Shown in pieces: positions 21,885-31,894 of a DNA stretch of 35,605 nt. Position 1 is the first letter of the stretch. Every line of letters begins with the position of its first letter. Source of the stretch: a virus; the IMG/VR virus record IMGVR_UViG_3300036045_000041, positions 1-35,605 of that record. The stretch is one strand, 5' to 3'. The notes under the pieces were generated by a model. That model was not told the origin of the DNA and did not search any database. It saw only the letters and a program-made list of their open reading frames with translations. Made by a program: the position numbers and the translations under genes.

Positions 21885-21912
21885 TTGACATAATAATAAA
21901 TAACTATACGAT
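21885..21912 (+). promoter_or_regulatory. Leaderless-type promoter after terL
   Basis: TTGACA at 21885-21890 is followed by 16 bp and TACGAT at 21907-21912 (4 of 6 to the -10 consensus); GATAAA at 21910 is an alternative with 19-bp spacing. The ATG at 21919 is 34 bp from the first base. The RNA would start at the codon. Confidence 0.5.
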
Positions 21913-21918
21913 AAAATC

Positions 21919-22152
21919 ATGGACATGGTAGCCGTTACTATTTCATTATTTTCTTTGGGCTTATCAATTGTAACATTTGTAATGTGTGCTACATTTATTA
22001 CTCAACAAAAAACAGGAGCAACAATTACTGAAATATTAAAAAAGCCCATAGAAACTCCTAACCAAATAAATATCAAAGAAGAGGTAGAAACAACCGAACT
22101 TGAGAATTTTACTCCAAATTTTACAAAACCAATCAATATTAAATATCTATGA
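21919..22152 (+). CDS. Small membrane protein (77 aa)
   Basis: One hydrophobic segment (about 4-28, AVTISLFSLGLSIVTFVMC) is followed by a polar, Thr/Glu-rich tail. It sits between large terminase and portal and overlaps the portal gene by four bases. No family recognised. An internal membrane-associated role (for example in ejection or procapsid assembly at a membrane) is speculative. Confidence 0.65.
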   Translation: MDMVAVTISLFSLGLSIVTFVMCATFITQQKTGATITEILKKPIETPNQINIKEEVETTELENFTPNFTKPINIKYL

Positions 22153-23870
22153 AAACAGACGTAGAGATATCAACATTAAATGCCTGGTTTAATTCAGCTA
22201 AAGAATCCTCAAGAAAAAAACACTGGGAGTGGTTTGTTATAGATCAAATGTTAAGAGGAAATCAAGACATTAGAGGAAATTATCAAGACAATACAGTTGA
22301 GATTAAGAGAAAAAGTGATAAAATTTCATTTCCTATTAATAAAATGTATGCTACGTTTAGGGCGGTGAGGGGATTTGTAACGCGCCACAAACCGATGGTT
22401 GTTGTTGAGGCTAAGAATAATTCAGAAGAAGCCAAACAGTATGCAAGGCGCGCTAATAAAATACTTGAGCGTGATAACCAGTTAAACAACTATAGAAAAA
22501 TCAACAAAGAGTGGGTTTATTATGGTGTTAAGTATGGCTTGGGTTATAGGCAAGTGGGTTACGATCCCAAAAACCAAGTATCAATCAGGTGGTCAGTTGA
22601 CCCCATGGATTTATGGAGCGGCAACAAGGAAGATGAGATTGAAGACGCACCATTTATTATTAAAACCGTCAAGCGGACAATGGGTTATTTAAAAGAACGC
22701 TACGGCAAAGAAGCAGAGGGCGTTTCACCAGATAACGAATTAGCAGCAGACGAGTATAAAGCCCTAGGTATTAGGATAAACTTCGAGCAGGAAAGCACCA
22801 ATACGGGCATAAGGATAGACGATCAAACTGTAATCATTAAAGAGTGCTGGTATAGGGTATATAAGCCTAATAAGTTTGGTGGGTTTATCAACAAATGTGT
22901 ATTTGTGGATAACAAGATATTAAACCATGAGGAGACACCATTTGATGAGTATCCCTTTATATCTTACAAGTCAGACATAGTACCAAACGAGGCAACGGGC
23001 GAGGGTCACTTAAAGCACATTGTTGCACCACAACGCATGCTAAACATGCTTAATATGCAACTGCTTGAGTATAACCACTTAGTAAACAACGGTAGGTATT
23101 TAGTAGATAAGGGATCTGGATTGTCTATTATCATAAACCAAATGGGTCAAATTATAGAAAAGAACCAGGGCAAGAACGTCACTCCGTTGCCACCGCCACC
23201 AATATCACCAACACTAGAAACACAACTTAGGCTTGCTAACGAGTTTATCGAAGTAATCGGTGGACAATCAGATGCCTCACTGGGTAGAGTGCCAACCGGC
23301 ATTACCTCTGGTAAGGGTATTGAGGCGCTTCAATATGGCGACTCAAATAACATTGCAGACCTTCGTGACAACTTTGAGGACGCATTAGCAATGGAGGCAC
23401 AATGGATATTAAAGATGTACTCACTGTTTGAAAAAGATGGCATTATGCTAACTAACCGCGTTAAAGATGAGGAAGAAGATACCTTTATGGTGCTAGGTAG
23501 CGGAGCTTATAAGGCTATGGGCAAAGATGTTCCAGCACAACAGCTAACAGACAACGGTGATTATTGTGGTACATGTGCTATTTTAACCGACAATCAGGTT
23601 AAGGTGTCAGTAACAAGCCAGCTAGGCGAAACACGCGAGGCAAGACTGGACTTGCTGTTTAAGTTACTAGACGCCGGCATACCACTTAAAGTGGTACTTG
23701 AGAACTTAGAATTTCCAAACACAAACGATATATTAGAGCGTATAGCCTCGGAGTCCTTAGCTGATATAGCAATGGAGCAAATGAAGCAACCACCACAGCA
23801 AATTCCACCCATACCACAAGATCAGGAATTAATGGGTATTAAACAACAAGCCCAAGAATTATTAGGATAA
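22149..23870 (+). CDS. Portal protein
   Basis: The 573-aa protein lies directly after the terminase genes. It is rich in mixed helices with many Asn, Arg and Gln, and carries portal-like segments: an N-terminal [12 protein letters not shown]-like zone, [52 protein letters not shown], then [13 protein letters not shown] before a long helix. It resembles podovirus P22-type portals in size and pattern. Portals form the dodecameric DNA entrance vertex. The start is an ATGA overlap with the previous gene. Confidence 0.8.
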   Translation: MKTDVEISTLNAWFNSAKESSRKKHWEWFVIDQMLRGNQDIRGNYQDNTVEIKRKSDKISFPINKMYATFRAVRGFVTRHKPMVVVEAKNNSEEAKQYARRANKILERDNQLNNYRKINKEWVYYGVKYGLGYRQVGYDPKNQVSIRWSVDPMDLWSGNKEDEIEDAPFIIKTVKRTMGYLKERYGKEAEGVSPDNELAADEYKALGIRINFEQESTNTGIRIDDQTVIIKECWYRVYKPNKFGGFINKCVFVDNKILNHEETPFDEYPFISYKSDIVPNEATGEGHLKHIVAPQRMLNMLNMQLLEYNHLVNNGRYLVDKGSGLSIIINQMGQIIEKNQGKNVTPLPPPPISPTLETQLRLANEFIEVIGGQSDASLGRVPTGITSGKGIEALQYGDSNNIADLRDNFEDALAMEAQWILKMYSLFEKDGIMLTNRVKDEEEDTFMVLGSGAYKAMGKDVPAQQLTDNGDYCGTCAILTDNQVKVSVTSQLGETREARLDLLFKLLDAGIPLKVVLENLEFPNTNDILERIASESLADIAMEQMKQPPQQIPPIPQDQELMGIKQQAQELLG

Positions 23871-23871
23871 T

Positions 23872-26007
23872 ATGGATAAAAAACAGGAACTTTCGAGCCT
23901 TGTTAATAGGATAGACAATTATTTTGCAAAAAAATATCCCGCTCCTTCTCAAAAAGATTATGAAGATATTAAAAAACTTCTTCAAAATTTAGTTAATCTA
24001 TTTGGGAATTTTAAAGTAAATATACCCAAAGAGATAACAGCTAAATTGGATAAGCCTGTGATAAATATATCTCCACCTCAAGTTAAAGTTGAGTCTCCAA
24101 TTGTTAAGGTCGATCCAGTTAAACCAATTGTTAATGTTGTTGAGAATGATTATAGCGAATCAATAAATAAGGAGTTGAGGAAAGTACAAAAACTTCTCGA
24201 GTCGGTAAAAGTATATTCGAATGTTAAAAATCCATTGGCTGTTAGATTATCTGATGGTGAAAAGTTCATAGAACAATTAACTCAAATTGTAACCCAGGCC
24301 GTTGGTGGTGGCAATGGAACCCCAACAGTTTCTACAACAGTAAGTGGAATAAGGGGAGTTCCCGTTGTTAATCCAGACGGATCAAGTATATCTTTTGGGG
24401 GGGCTGGATCTGCAGCTTATTCAGATTCGGGTAATGTAGACAAAAAGGGGCTAGTAGATGCTGATAGGCATGTACAAGTTGATGTTTTAACAGTTCCTAC
24501 TACCACTGTAACCGGAACCATTGAAGTAACTCAGTCTGGGGTTTGGGATGAAGTTGGTATTAATGACTCGGGTAACTCAATTACAGTAGATGGAACTGTA
24601 TCGGTTACAGGAGTGTCTACATCCGCTTTACAAACAACTGGAAATACATCTTTAGGAACAATTGCTGGAGCTGTAAGTGGTACAGAAATGCAGGTCGATG
24701 TTGTGTCTATGCCGACAACTACAGTACAAGCTACTAATCTTGATATTAGAGATTTAACATCAACAGATGTGGTTACGGTTACAGGGGGAGCAGGACAGAC
24801 GGCAGATGTGAAAGTGACACTCGATGGAGAATCAGTACCAGTAACTGGAACGTTTTGGCAAGCAACACAACCTGTATCAGGAACAGTAACAGCTAATATA
24901 GGAGCTGGAAGTAAAGTTAGACTAACAGATGGAACAACAGATGCTGAAGTTATACCTTTGGCAGGTTATAATGCTCAGGCGGTGGGAATTGTAGATGGTT
25001 CGGGTAATCAAATAACTTCATTTAGTGGAGGAACTCAATATACAGAAGGTGATATAGACTCAACTATTACTGGAACAGCAATAGTATATGAAATTAATCC
25101 AACCACCCATGAGATTGCTACAGTAAATCAGGATCAGCCTCTACCAATTCAAATATATGGTCCAGAAACAAATACATTAGCCAATATAGAAAATAACACT
25201 GCCACACTATTTGTCATACAAGGCGATACAACCAGTCTGAGTAGTGGAATGAACACAGATAATAATCCTACTGGAGTCCAAGGGATGTTAGTTATGGGAC
25301 AAGATGGAATAAATGCACAATCCTTAAAAACAGATTCAGATGGGGAATTACAAATTGACGTATTATCAGTTCCCGCACCTCTTAATGTAATCGGTGGTGG
25401 AACTGAAGCTACAGCCTTACGAGTAACTATTGCAAATAATTCTACAGGTGTTTTAAGTGTTGATGATAATGGAACAGCACTTTCTGTTGATTGGAATGGA
25501 ACAACTCCAGTAACCGGTTCAGGAACAGCTACAGGAGCTTTAAGAGTTGAGCTTCCCACTAATGGAACTGGTGTAGTTGGACTTAATGCTGGATCAAACA
25601 TAGTGGGTAGAGTTGGTATAGATCAAACTACACCCGGAACCACTAATTTTGTTCAAAATAAAGAAATGCCAGATGCAACCAGTACATTTTCCCCTACTAA
25701 CGCAACTAGTAGTGCATATGAAGCGAGCAGGGTGGTTAAGGCTAGTGCAGGAACTTTATATTCAGTAAATGGATATAATTCCCGATCTTCTGCTCAGTTT
25801 ATACAAGTTCACAATACAACGTCAGTTCCTTCTGATACTTCTGTACCGGTAGTTATATTTACAGTTCCTGCTAGTTCTAACTTCTCTTACTCAGCTGATA
25901 AATTTGGTAGGTTTTTTTCTACAGGTATTACGGTCTGTAATTCATCAACCGGACCTACTAAAACTATAGGGAGTGCGGACGTATGGTTTGACGTTCAATA
26001 TTTATGA
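23872..26007 (+). CDS. Large fibre/decoration protein with beta-repeats (711 aa)
   Basis: The N-terminal ~135 residues form a helical anchor ([20 protein letters not shown], then [14 protein letters not shown]). The rest is Thr/Gly/Val-rich with recurring strand-and-turn units such as [16 protein letters not shown] and [13 protein letters not shown], typical of phage fibres or head decoration proteins. The C-terminal tip ([17 protein letters not shown]) follows a Ser/Thr-rich part. It begins one base after the portal stop, an odd place for a tail fibre, so a capsid-surface fibre is also likely. Confidence 0.65.
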   Translation: MDKKQELSSLVNRIDNYFAKKYPAPSQKDYEDIKKLLQNLVNLFGNFKVNIPKEITAKLDKPVINISPPQVKVESPIVKVDPVKPIVNVVENDYSESINKELRKVQKLLESVKVYSNVKNPLAVRLSDGEKFIEQLTQIVTQAVGGGNGTPTVSTTVSGIRGVPVVNPDGSSISFGGAGSAAYSDSGNVDKKGLVDADRHVQVDVLTVPTTTVTGTIEVTQSGVWDEVGINDSGNSITVDGTVSVTGVSTSALQTTGNTSLGTIAGAVSGTEMQVDVVSMPTTTVQATNLDIRDLTSTDVVTVTGGAGQTADVKVTLDGESVPVTGTFWQATQPVSGTVTANIGAGSKVRLTDGTTDAEVIPLAGYNAQAVGIVDGSGNQITSFSGGTQYTEGDIDSTITGTAIVYEINPTTHEIATVNQDQPLPIQIYGPETNTLANIENNTATLFVIQGDTTSLSSGMNTDNNPTGVQGMLVMGQDGINAQSLKTDSDGELQIDVLSVPAPLNVIGGGTEATALRVTIANNSTGVLSVDDNGTALSVDWNGTTPVTGSGTATGALRVELPTNGTGVVGLNAGSNIVGRVGIDQTTPGTTNFVQNKEMPDATSTFSPTNATSSAYEASRVVKASAGTLYSVNGYNSRSSAQFIQVHNTTSVPSDTSVPVVIFTVPASSNFSYSADKFGRFFSTGITVCNSSTGPTKTIGSADVWFDVQYL

Positions 26008-26441
26008 AAATTAACATATCTGGTCAATCATCATCAGGTGGAACAATAACGACTCAAGATGAGGGTGGTACATTAAGTACTACAGTTACAACTCTTAATT
26101 TTGTGGGATCAGGTGTGGTGGCTTCGGGAGCTGGAGATACGACAACTGTTACTATTTCAGGTGGAGCCGGAACATTTGCCGTGAGTGAGGCAGAGATAGA
26201 TTTCGGTTCAACCCCTCAATGGGATAAGACATTTACTGTTTCAGATGCCTCTATTAACTCGTCCCATAAAATAATGGTTACCCCAAGTGGAAATGTTGCT
26301 ACATCAAGAGTTGGTGATGATTGGGCATGGGATGGAATCACCTTTGCAGCACTTGCCGGTACAGGTCAGTTTACTTTATATGCTAAACCGTCACCAGGTC
26401 CAGTTGTAGGAAGAAGAAAAATATTTTATACGTACAGTTGA
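26004..26441 (+). CDS. Beta-rich virion surface protein (145 aa)
   Basis: This overlaps the large fibre gene by four bases. Gly/Ser/Thr-rich strands, the motif [17 protein letters not shown] and the C-terminal [20 protein letters not shown] are typical of small fibre tips and decoration proteins. No signal peptide. Most likely it works with its neighbour on the virion surface. Confidence 0.6.
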   Translation: MKINISGQSSSGGTITTQDEGGTLSTTVTTLNFVGSGVVASGAGDTTTVTISGGAGTFAVSEAEIDFGSTPQWDKTFTVSDASINSSHKIMVTPSGNVATSRVGDDWAWDGITFAALAGTGQFTLYAKPSPGPVVGRRKIFYTYS

Positions 26442-26502
26442 CTATTTAAAAATAAAGACTATATATGGTAATAGAGCAAATTATTAAGAGGAGGGTATCA
26501 CT

Positions 26503-28011
26503 ATGGCAGTAATTGACTCGGGTTCTTCTACTTCAGGAAAAGCTAACGTAGATAGTAACTATAATCTACAGGTTAATCTTCCAACCACAGCAACCCAATC
26601 TGGATATGTTCAGAGGTCTTATTCTCCTACAGCCTCGGTTAGTAAAATCAATAGAATTAATGAGGATGGAGAAGTATATGTAGGAGAGGCAAGACAAATA
26701 TTTCATGGGGATTTTAATGCAGTAACTACAGTTCAATCCATCAGGTGGGGGACTAACGCAACTACAATGACTAAGGCTGTTCAAACCAATGGTTTTATGC
26801 GTTTGAATGCTTCTGCAATAACCACAACAACTACGGGAATTTCCCTTTATTCAAATAGGGTTATCTCTATTGAAAATGGATATGATTATAAAATTAAGTT
26901 TCAAATGCGACATAATAATGGTGCTGCAACCAATAAACAGGTAGATATAGGTTTGGGATATTATCTTTTTGCAGCAGGTCAAGCAAACGCAATGAATGAA
27001 TTTATTGGTTTTAGATGGACAACTTCTGGTGGATTTCTAGCTGTAGTTGAAACCTCAGAGGGTGGGGCTGCTGGAGTTCAAACCACCAACCTAAATTCAG
27101 GAACTCCATTTTCAGATAACGTAGCTCGTGAATTTGAGATAATTTTGTCAGAGTTATATGCAGAATTTTGGATAGAAGGTGTTTATCAAACGAGAATTGC
27201 TAAACCAATAACTACATACGGAATGATTAAAGGTGCCTCACTACCTTTTATAACTCGTGTATTTAACTCCGGAACAGCTTCTGCTGCTACAACTGTAGAT
27301 ATAGCTCAGATTTCAATTATTAAGGTTGGGTGTAGTGATGAACAATCTCACCCAAGTAGAATGGCTGCCATGGATAAACTTAGTTATTATCAGCAACCGG
27401 ATATTCAAACTACAGCAACACTAACACATAATTTACCAGCATCTGCTACAGCTCCAACTACAGCAGTGGGATCTAATACAGCATCGGTACTTAATACTAC
27501 AGCTCAAATGGGGGGATTTTATCAGATGACAGGAACCACAATTACGGCTACGGTTCAATCTAATTTTTTAGTAGTTGGTTATCAAAATCCTGCTACACCA
27601 ACTGCTGTCGGCGTAGCAACCAACTCAAGAAACTTTTACGTAACAAGCATTCATATTTCCCCTACCGTAGTTGGTACGGTACTAGTTGGAGGAGGGTATG
27701 TTGCTAATTGGTTTGCAACAATAGGAAATACCGCTCTTTCAATGGCAACAACAGATGCTGATGGTACTACGGCAGTAGCGCAGAAAGCTCCTCGTCTTGT
27801 TCCTTTAACAACGATGGATGCTATGGGTGCAGCAGCAGCTGTAGGAACTGTGGCTACAAGAACAGGAGACTCTACAACTATTTTTTCTACACCCCTAGTT
27901 ATACATCCTGGTGAATTTTTAAACATAGGTATTCGTACAATGCAAGTAACAGCAGCGGTAACATCTGGAAACATGGTGGGATCAATAGGTGTTAATGGTT
28001 ATTGGGATTAA
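26503..28011 (+). CDS. Beta-rich virion surface protein (502 aa)
   Basis: The ribosome-binding site GAGGAGGG upstream of ATG 26503 is strong. The protein opens MAVIDSGSSTSGKANVDSNYN, has a central beta-sandwich-like part (about 70-270, with IEIILSELYAEFWIEGVYQ-like strands typical of carbohydrate-binding lectin folds) and an Ala/Thr/Gly-rich C-terminal region ending GSIGVNGYWD. This fits a major fibre, appendage or capsid decoration protein. It precedes scaffold and coat genes, so high expression is plausible. Confidence 0.6.
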   Translation: MAVIDSGSSTSGKANVDSNYNLQVNLPTTATQSGYVQRSYSPTASVSKINRINEDGEVYVGEARQIFHGDFNAVTTVQSIRWGTNATTMTKAVQTNGFMRLNASAITTTTTGISLYSNRVISIENGYDYKIKFQMRHNNGAATNKQVDIGLGYYLFAAGQANAMNEFIGFRWTTSGGFLAVVETSEGGAAGVQTTNLNSGTPFSDNVAREFEIILSELYAEFWIEGVYQTRIAKPITTYGMIKGASLPFITRVFNSGTASAATTVDIAQISIIKVGCSDEQSHPSRMAAMDKLSYYQQPDIQTTATLTHNLPASATAPTTAVGSNTASVLNTTAQMGGFYQMTGTTITATVQSNFLVVGYQNPATPTAVGVATNSRNFYVTSIHISPTVVGTVLVGGGYVANWFATIGNTALSMATTDADGTTAVAQKAPRLVPLTTMDAMGAAAAVGTVATRTGDSTTIFSTPLVIHPGEFLNIGIRTMQVTAAVTSGNMVGSIGVNGYWD

Positions 28012-28019
28012 AAAAGATC

Positions 28020-28121
28020 TTGACACAATAACAAAAAATGTTTAACTATAAATATAACTCATATACCTTTTACCGCGCGGGTCACACCCGTCAATAGTGT
28101 AAAACGTAGGAAAGGAAACAC
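28020..28121 (+). promoter_or_regulatory. Promoter-like site and leader of the scaffold/coat genes
   Basis: TTGACA at 28020-28025 is followed by AT-rich DNA with a weak -10 (TAACTA, 17 bp; a better TATAAA is 21 bp away). Downstream a GC-rich hairpin, CGGGT-CAC-ACCCG at 28078-28090, lies in the predicted 5' leader, followed by AGGAAAGGAAACAC before the ATG at 28122. The hairpin lacks a T-run, so it is more likely to stabilise the RNA or affect translation than to terminate it. Confidence 0.4.
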
Positions 28122-28778
28122 ATGAGCGATGAACAAGTTAATACTGCTGAGGAGCAGAAAAACGAGGCTAAAAGTGATCCATCAGACAATCTGACACCAG
28201 ATCACCCCAGATTTAAAGAGGTTTATTCAGAACTGAAGGAGGCGAGAGCTAAACTCGAAAAAATGCCAGAGCTGGAAAAACAACTTCAAGACTTACAGGA
28301 AAAAATATCTGTACGTCAAGAAAAAACAGGGGATGATGATTTCACAGACGAAGAATTACGAGCTTTAGAACGCATTGAAAAGGGACTTGCCAGGCGAGGA
28401 TTTGTAAGAAGTGCAGATTTGCAAAATGAATCTTTTCAATTACGATTAGAGCGCGAATTTCAACGAATGAATGAAAAATATGATGGATCAAATGGTTTAC
28501 CTAAGTTTATCGCAGATGAGGTGTTTGCTTTTGCCAAAAGAAATGGCATGGAAAAAAATTTGGAAGGCGCTTATAGACTAATGCACTATGACACAATAGT
28601 GGATATAGATGCTAAAAAGCGTATACAAACGGCACAACCACCTACAAGCGAGAAACCTAAAACAGGAGATAGAGGCGGATCAAACACTGAAATATCACTA
28701 ACTGATATATCTGAAATGACAGATATAGAGTGGGAACAAAAGCGAGAAAAGATCTTACAAAGCCTCAAAGGTAAATAG
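28122..28778 (+). CDS. Scaffolding protein candidate (218 aa)
   Basis: The protein is acidic at the N-terminus and rich in Glu, Lys and Gln, with a coiled coil at about 35-70 (RAKLEKMPELEKQLQDLQE). A helical middle follows, with a polar Gly/Pro/Thr linker (about 172-190) before a C-terminal helix (EWEQKREKILQSLKGK). Such basic C-terminal helices bind coat protein in P22-type scaffolds. Its position immediately before the coat gene is characteristic. There is no sequence identity I can name. Confidence 0.75.
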   Translation: MSDEQVNTAEEQKNEAKSDPSDNLTPDHPRFKEVYSELKEARAKLEKMPELEKQLQDLQEKISVRQEKTGDDDFTDEELRALERIEKGLARRGFVRSADLQNESFQLRLEREFQRMNEKYDGSNGLPKFIADEVFAFAKRNGMEKNLEGAYRLMHYDTIVDIDAKKRIQTAQPPTSEKPKTGDRGGSNTEISLTDISEMTDIEWEQKREKILQSLKGK

Positions 28779-28831
28779 GCTCGATTTTCACCTCAGAAGC
28801 AGTATTATTTATTGAAGGGAGGTGAAAAAAA

Positions 28832-29740
28832 ATGGGACTAGGAACAAATCAAATGACTGTTACAACGGGAGATGTTTTTTTGCCGGAGGTATGGTCAAAA
28901 GAAACATTGCGAGCTACACAAGCATCCCTCGTATTGGCAAATCTTGTTAAACGTTTTGACTCAGATGTAGCAGATGCTGGTGATAAATTGCATGTACCTA
29001 AAGTATCTAACTTAAGTGCATATGCTAAATCCGCCAATACTCAGGTTACATTAAACTCTCCAACCGAGACAGAATTCACAATGGACATTAATCGCCATTT
29101 TGAATCATCTTATTTGGTTGAAGATAGGCTGAAAGCACAAGCAAAGTATAATATATTAGAAGAATATACTTCTAAAGCTGGCTATGCTATTGGTCAAAAA
29201 ATAGACGCTGATTTGGCTGGGCTTTACTCATCTTTAACTCAAAATGTTGGTAATTCAACAACTGATATTACTGATGCAAATATCGTTCGTTCGATTCAAC
29301 ATCTTGATGATGCTGATGCACCTCAAACAGACCGCTTTTTTGTTATTAAACCGGCAGGTCTTGCACATATTCGTTTAATTGATAAATTTTCACGCTTTGA
29401 TTCACTAGGAATTCAACCATCTGTGGTTGTTAACGGTGGTTTAGCAACGGGAAGTGGATCAGTAATTAAAAGAATAGGGCCAAATGGTTTAGTTGGAACT
29501 ATCTACAACTTGGAAGTTTATATGACTACAAATCTTGTAGAGGAGGCTGGTACAAGTGATGTGGTACACAATTTAGTGTTTCATAAAGAGGCTTTCGCAT
29601 TAGGTATACAATTAAAACCGAGAACACAATTTCAATATAAACAAGAGTACCTCGGTAATCTTGCAACTACTGATTCATTGTGGGGTTTTGGGTTGTATAG
29701 ATCAACTTTTGCAGTTGACTTTAGATCTGATGATGATTAA
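28832..29740 (+). CDS. Major capsid protein (HK97 fold)
   Basis: The ATG follows an excellent ribosome-binding site (GGGAGGTGA). The 302-aa protein begins MTVTTGDVFLPEVWSKETL and contains HVPKVSNLSAYAKS, INRHFESSYLVEDRLKAQA and FVIKPAGLAHIRL, then LATTDSLWGFGLYRSTFAV near the end. These are typical of P22/N4-gp56-like HK97-fold coats. It probably self-assembles into the capsid with the preceding scaffold. A terminator follows immediately. Confidence 0.85.
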   Translation: MGLGTNQMTVTTGDVFLPEVWSKETLRATQASLVLANLVKRFDSDVADAGDKLHVPKVSNLSAYAKSANTQVTLNSPTETEFTMDINRHFESSYLVEDRLKAQAKYNILEEYTSKAGYAIGQKIDADLAGLYSSLTQNVGNSTTDITDANIVRSIQHLDDADAPQTDRFFVIKPAGLAHIRLIDKFSRFDSLGIQPSVVVNGGLATGSGSVIKRIGPNGLVGTIYNLEVYMTTNLVEEAGTSDVVHNLVFHKEAFALGIQLKPRTQFQYKQEYLGNLATTDSLWGFGLYRSTFAVDFRSDDD

Positions 29741-29749
29741 AATCATCAT
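29730..29749 (+). other. Inverted repeat at the coat-gene stop codon
   Basis: ATGATGATT at 29730-29738 pairs with AATCATCAT at 29741-29749, spanning the stop codon. It may protect the 3' end of the coat RNA or assist termination with the downstream hairpin. Confidence 0.5.
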
Positions 29750-29770
29750 TGGCAGTAAAGAAGATAGGAG

Positions 29771-29797
29771 AGCCACCCCTTTGGGGTGGTTTTCTTG
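29771..29797 (+). terminator. Rho-independent terminator after the coat gene
   Basis: CCACCCC at 29773-29779 and GGGGTGG at 29783-29789 form a 7-bp GC-rich stem with a TTT loop, then TTTTCTTG. This is a clear intrinsic terminator for the scaffold/coat transcript. The gene at 29825 would then need readthrough or its own promoter. Confidence 0.9.
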
Positions 29798-29824
29798 TGT
29801 TAATATGTAAACTGTGTTAATAAT

Positions 29825-30115
29825 ATGGGTATGAACTGCGTGCACAGTAGGCAGATATATACTGAAGGAAAGTGGTATTGTTATTATTGTGGTTCTGTGA
29901 TTGTTGCTACACCCAAAAGTATTGAAAGATATAAGGTAAAGAGAAAAATTGGGAAAGCTCTTACAGAGCTTGAAAGGATGAAACTTTCTTGGTATAGAGA
30001 TGAAAAAAAATGGATAGAAAATATAAAGAATCGTAGGATTGTTAAAAATAACGGAAAAAAAATAGTTGTGTTAACGGATCATAAAGGAAATATAAGAGGG
30101 GAGATGCCAAGATGA
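29825..30115 (+). CDS. Zinc-ribbon protein (96 aa)
   Basis: The N-terminus contains a metal-binding pattern C5..H7 (NCVHSRQIYTEGKWYCYYCG) with CYYC at about 20-23, a one-zinc ribbon of the Cys/His class. The rest is a basic helix (RYKVKRKIGKALTELERMKL) and a C-terminal beta segment. An in-frame ATG at 29831 is the alternative start, seven or so bases from a -10-like TAATAA. It overlaps the glycosyltransferase gene by four bases. Function unknown. Confidence 0.6.
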   Translation: MGMNCVHSRQIYTEGKWYCYYCGSVIVATPKSIERYKVKRKIGKALTELERMKLSWYRDEKKWIENIKNRRIVKNNGKKIVVLTDHKGNIRGEMPR

Positions 30116-30762
30116 ATATAGGCATAATCACGCCTTCAAGAGGACTTATACATTCACGTACGGTAGAAAGTATAACAGAGGGTATATATAGTTTAAGTAA
30201 TCTGTATAAATTTAGGTTTTTTACCACTCATGATAAACCTATACCAGAAGCACAAAATGATTGTTTAGAACGTGCTTTTGCCTGGGGCTCAGAGATTATA
30301 TTATCAATCGAAGAAGATAATGTAATAGACACCGCAGCATTTAAAGCCCTTCTTACTTGTGATGAGTCAATAGCTATACTTCAGTATAATGATCGCAACG
30401 GTTCACCCCACGGAATAATACATAAAAATGAAGTTGGAGAAATAATGTGGTCGGGCATAGGTGCGCTTAAGGTTGATAGACAGGTATTTGAAACCATAGG
30501 TAAGCCATATTTTAGAACTGATGTGCGTTACTCAATCAAGCGCAAACCACAAGGTGATGGATCTGTCATAACTCATTTTGAAGAAGTATCATCACGTGGC
30601 CCACACCAATATGGTGGATTAGATGTAGATTTTTATACAAGGGCTAGGGCAAAAGGCTATAAGGTTTATCAAATACAGGGTCATATAGCACATCACATGA
30701 AACTAAACAAACTGGGTGAGCCATATATAAATAATGGTTGTCACGATATACAAACAGCATGA
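30112..30762 (+). CDS. GT-A glycosyltransferase-like protein near the coat gene
   Basis: The protein starts MNIGIITPSRGLIHSRTVES and has the acidic motif LSIEEDNVID near 65-74, then SGIGALKVDRQVFETIG and QYGGLDVDFYTRARAKGYKVYQ followed by GHIAHH. This is the GT-A pattern of nucleotide-sugar transferases. It lies among structural genes instead of the carbohydrate cluster, suggesting it acts on virion proteins. It overlaps the preceding zinc-ribbon gene by ATGA. Confidence 0.75.
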   Translation: MNIGIITPSRGLIHSRTVESITEGIYSLSNLYKFRFFTTHDKPIPEAQNDCLERAFAWGSEIILSIEEDNVIDTAAFKALLTCDESIAILQYNDRNGSPHGIIHKNEVGEIMWSGIGALKVDRQVFETIGKPYFRTDVRYSIKRKPQGDGSVITHFEEVSSRGPHQYGGLDVDFYTRARAKGYKVYQIQGHIAHHMKLNKLGEPYINNGCHDIQTA

Positions 30763-30765
30763 CTA

Positions 30766-30793
30766 TTGACATATTAATTCAATACAATAAAGT
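30766..30793 (+). promoter_or_regulatory. Leaderless-type promoter before 98-aa gene
   Basis: TTGACA at 30766-30771, 16 bp, TAAAGT at 30788-30793. The ATG at 30802 is 36 bp from the first base, so the RNA probably starts at the codon. Confidence 0.55.
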
Positions 30794-30801
30794 AATAATA
30801 T

Positions 30802-31098
30802 ATGGCAACAATAACAACATCGGGAGCAGAAGTATTGGTTAAAAATATATCAAATGTTACAACAAATTTAATTAGAATGACTGTTGATTATGCAGTTAAT
30901 TCAATAATTATTAAAGCAAGAACCTCAACAACTGTTCTTCGTTATTATGCGCTTGATGAGCAAAATGAATATTTTACGATTCCAGCAAATCAATCTCTTA
31001 CTTTAAATATAACTGGATTTGAAAGTAGTGGTAGAGAGATTGGTTGGATAAGAACAGAATCGGGAACAGATGTTGTAGAAATAATTGGAATCTACTAA
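30802..31098 (+). CDS. Small beta-rich virion protein (98 aa)
   Basis: The protein is beta-rich with Thr, Ser and Ile, no cysteines and no signal peptide (for example AEVLVKNISNVTTNLIRM and YFTIPANQSLTLNI). Size and context suggest a small head completion or decoration protein. Its start depends on the leaderless promoter; no Shine-Dalgarno site is present. The LamG-like gene follows three bases after the stop. Confidence 0.6.
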   Translation: MATITTSGAEVLVKNISNVTTNLIRMTVDYAVNSIIIKARTSTTVLRYYALDEQNEYFTIPANQSLTLNITGFESSGREIGWIRTESGTDVVEIIGIY

Positions 31099-31100
31099 AT

Positions 31101-31847
31101 ATGCCTCTCAATCAAATGAGCCCAACAACGAGATTTTTTGAATCTCGACTCAACAATTATTCATCAAATGTATTTAGTCCCGGGGATATTTCTGGTCTTA
31201 TTGTTTGGTTAAAAGCAGATGCTTTAGTTCTTAGTGATAATGACGCTATTACAACTTGGACTGATTCATCTGGACAGAGCAACAATGCAACACAAGGAAC
31301 GGGCGCAGCGAAACCAACATATAAAACAAATATACAAAATGGAAAACCAGTTGCAAGATTTGATGGGGGGGATTTTCTTGATATTACTACGACAGGATTT
31401 GCAAACTCAGCATTTACTGTGTTTGTAGCAATGAGTTATTCGTCGGGATCTTTTCCAGCATTTTTTGCTGAAATAAGCGGAGGCAGTAATGGATATGTTG
31501 CACTTGGTGGTGATAATGCAAATCAAATGGCCATTAGTAAAACAGGAATTGCTACAAGTTCAAGTAATTTATCGATAGGTTCTTTTGCTCAATTTTGTTA
31601 TAAAAGTGCTGGTATTTCAGGTGGAAATATAACTGTTACTCCATATAAGAATGGAACACAGGGATCAGGTGATTTATCTCTCACCTCAGTTGCAACAAAT
31701 ACAAATACGGAGATAGGAGCAAGTAAAGGTGGGTCTGCGGATTTTTTAGTTGGAGATATAGCAGAAATTATATATTATAATTCTCAATTAAGTGATGTAA
31801 ATAGACAAAGTGTAGAAAGTTATTTAACTACAAAATACGGATTGTAA
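31101..31847 (+). CDS. LamG/ConA-like virion surface protein (248 aa)
   Basis: The ATG at 31101 is preferred to the in-frame ATG at 31044 inside the previous gene. The protein contains ISGLIVWLKADALVLSDNDA, ITTWTDSSGQSNNATQ and a C-terminal DIAEIIYYNSQLSD motif, typical of concanavalin-like LamG domains that bind sugars. Such domains occur in phage fibres and decoration proteins. It probably interacts with carbohydrate on the host surface. Another LamG-like protein is encoded at 34863. Confidence 0.65.
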   Translation: MPLNQMSPTTRFFESRLNNYSSNVFSPGDISGLIVWLKADALVLSDNDAITTWTDSSGQSNNATQGTGAAKPTYKTNIQNGKPVARFDGGDFLDITTTGFANSAFTVFVAMSYSSGSFPAFFAEISGGSNGYVALGGDNANQMAISKTGIATSSSNLSIGSFAQFCYKSAGISGGNITVTPYKNGTQGSGDLSLTSVATNTNTEIGASKGGSADFLVGDIAEIIYYNSQLSDVNRQSVESYLTTKYGL

Positions 31848-31857
31848 AAATAAATAT

Positions 31858-31885
31858 TTGACATAATAGATAATAATTATAGCAT
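31858..31885 (+). promoter_or_regulatory. Leaderless-type promoter before the adaptor gene
   Basis: TTGACA at 31858-31863, 16 bp, TAGCAT at 31880-31885 (4 of 6). The ATG at 31895 is 37 bp from the first base. Same geometry as the other leaderless-type promoters of this genome. Confidence 0.5.
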
Positions 31886-31894
31886 TAATATTGT

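Noticed and set aside
29795-29823. Promoter TTGTGT-N17-TAATAA after the coat terminator
   Set aside because: The -35 is poor and overlaps the terminator T-tract. It would fit leaderless initiation at the 29831 ATG, but the evidence is too weak to list.
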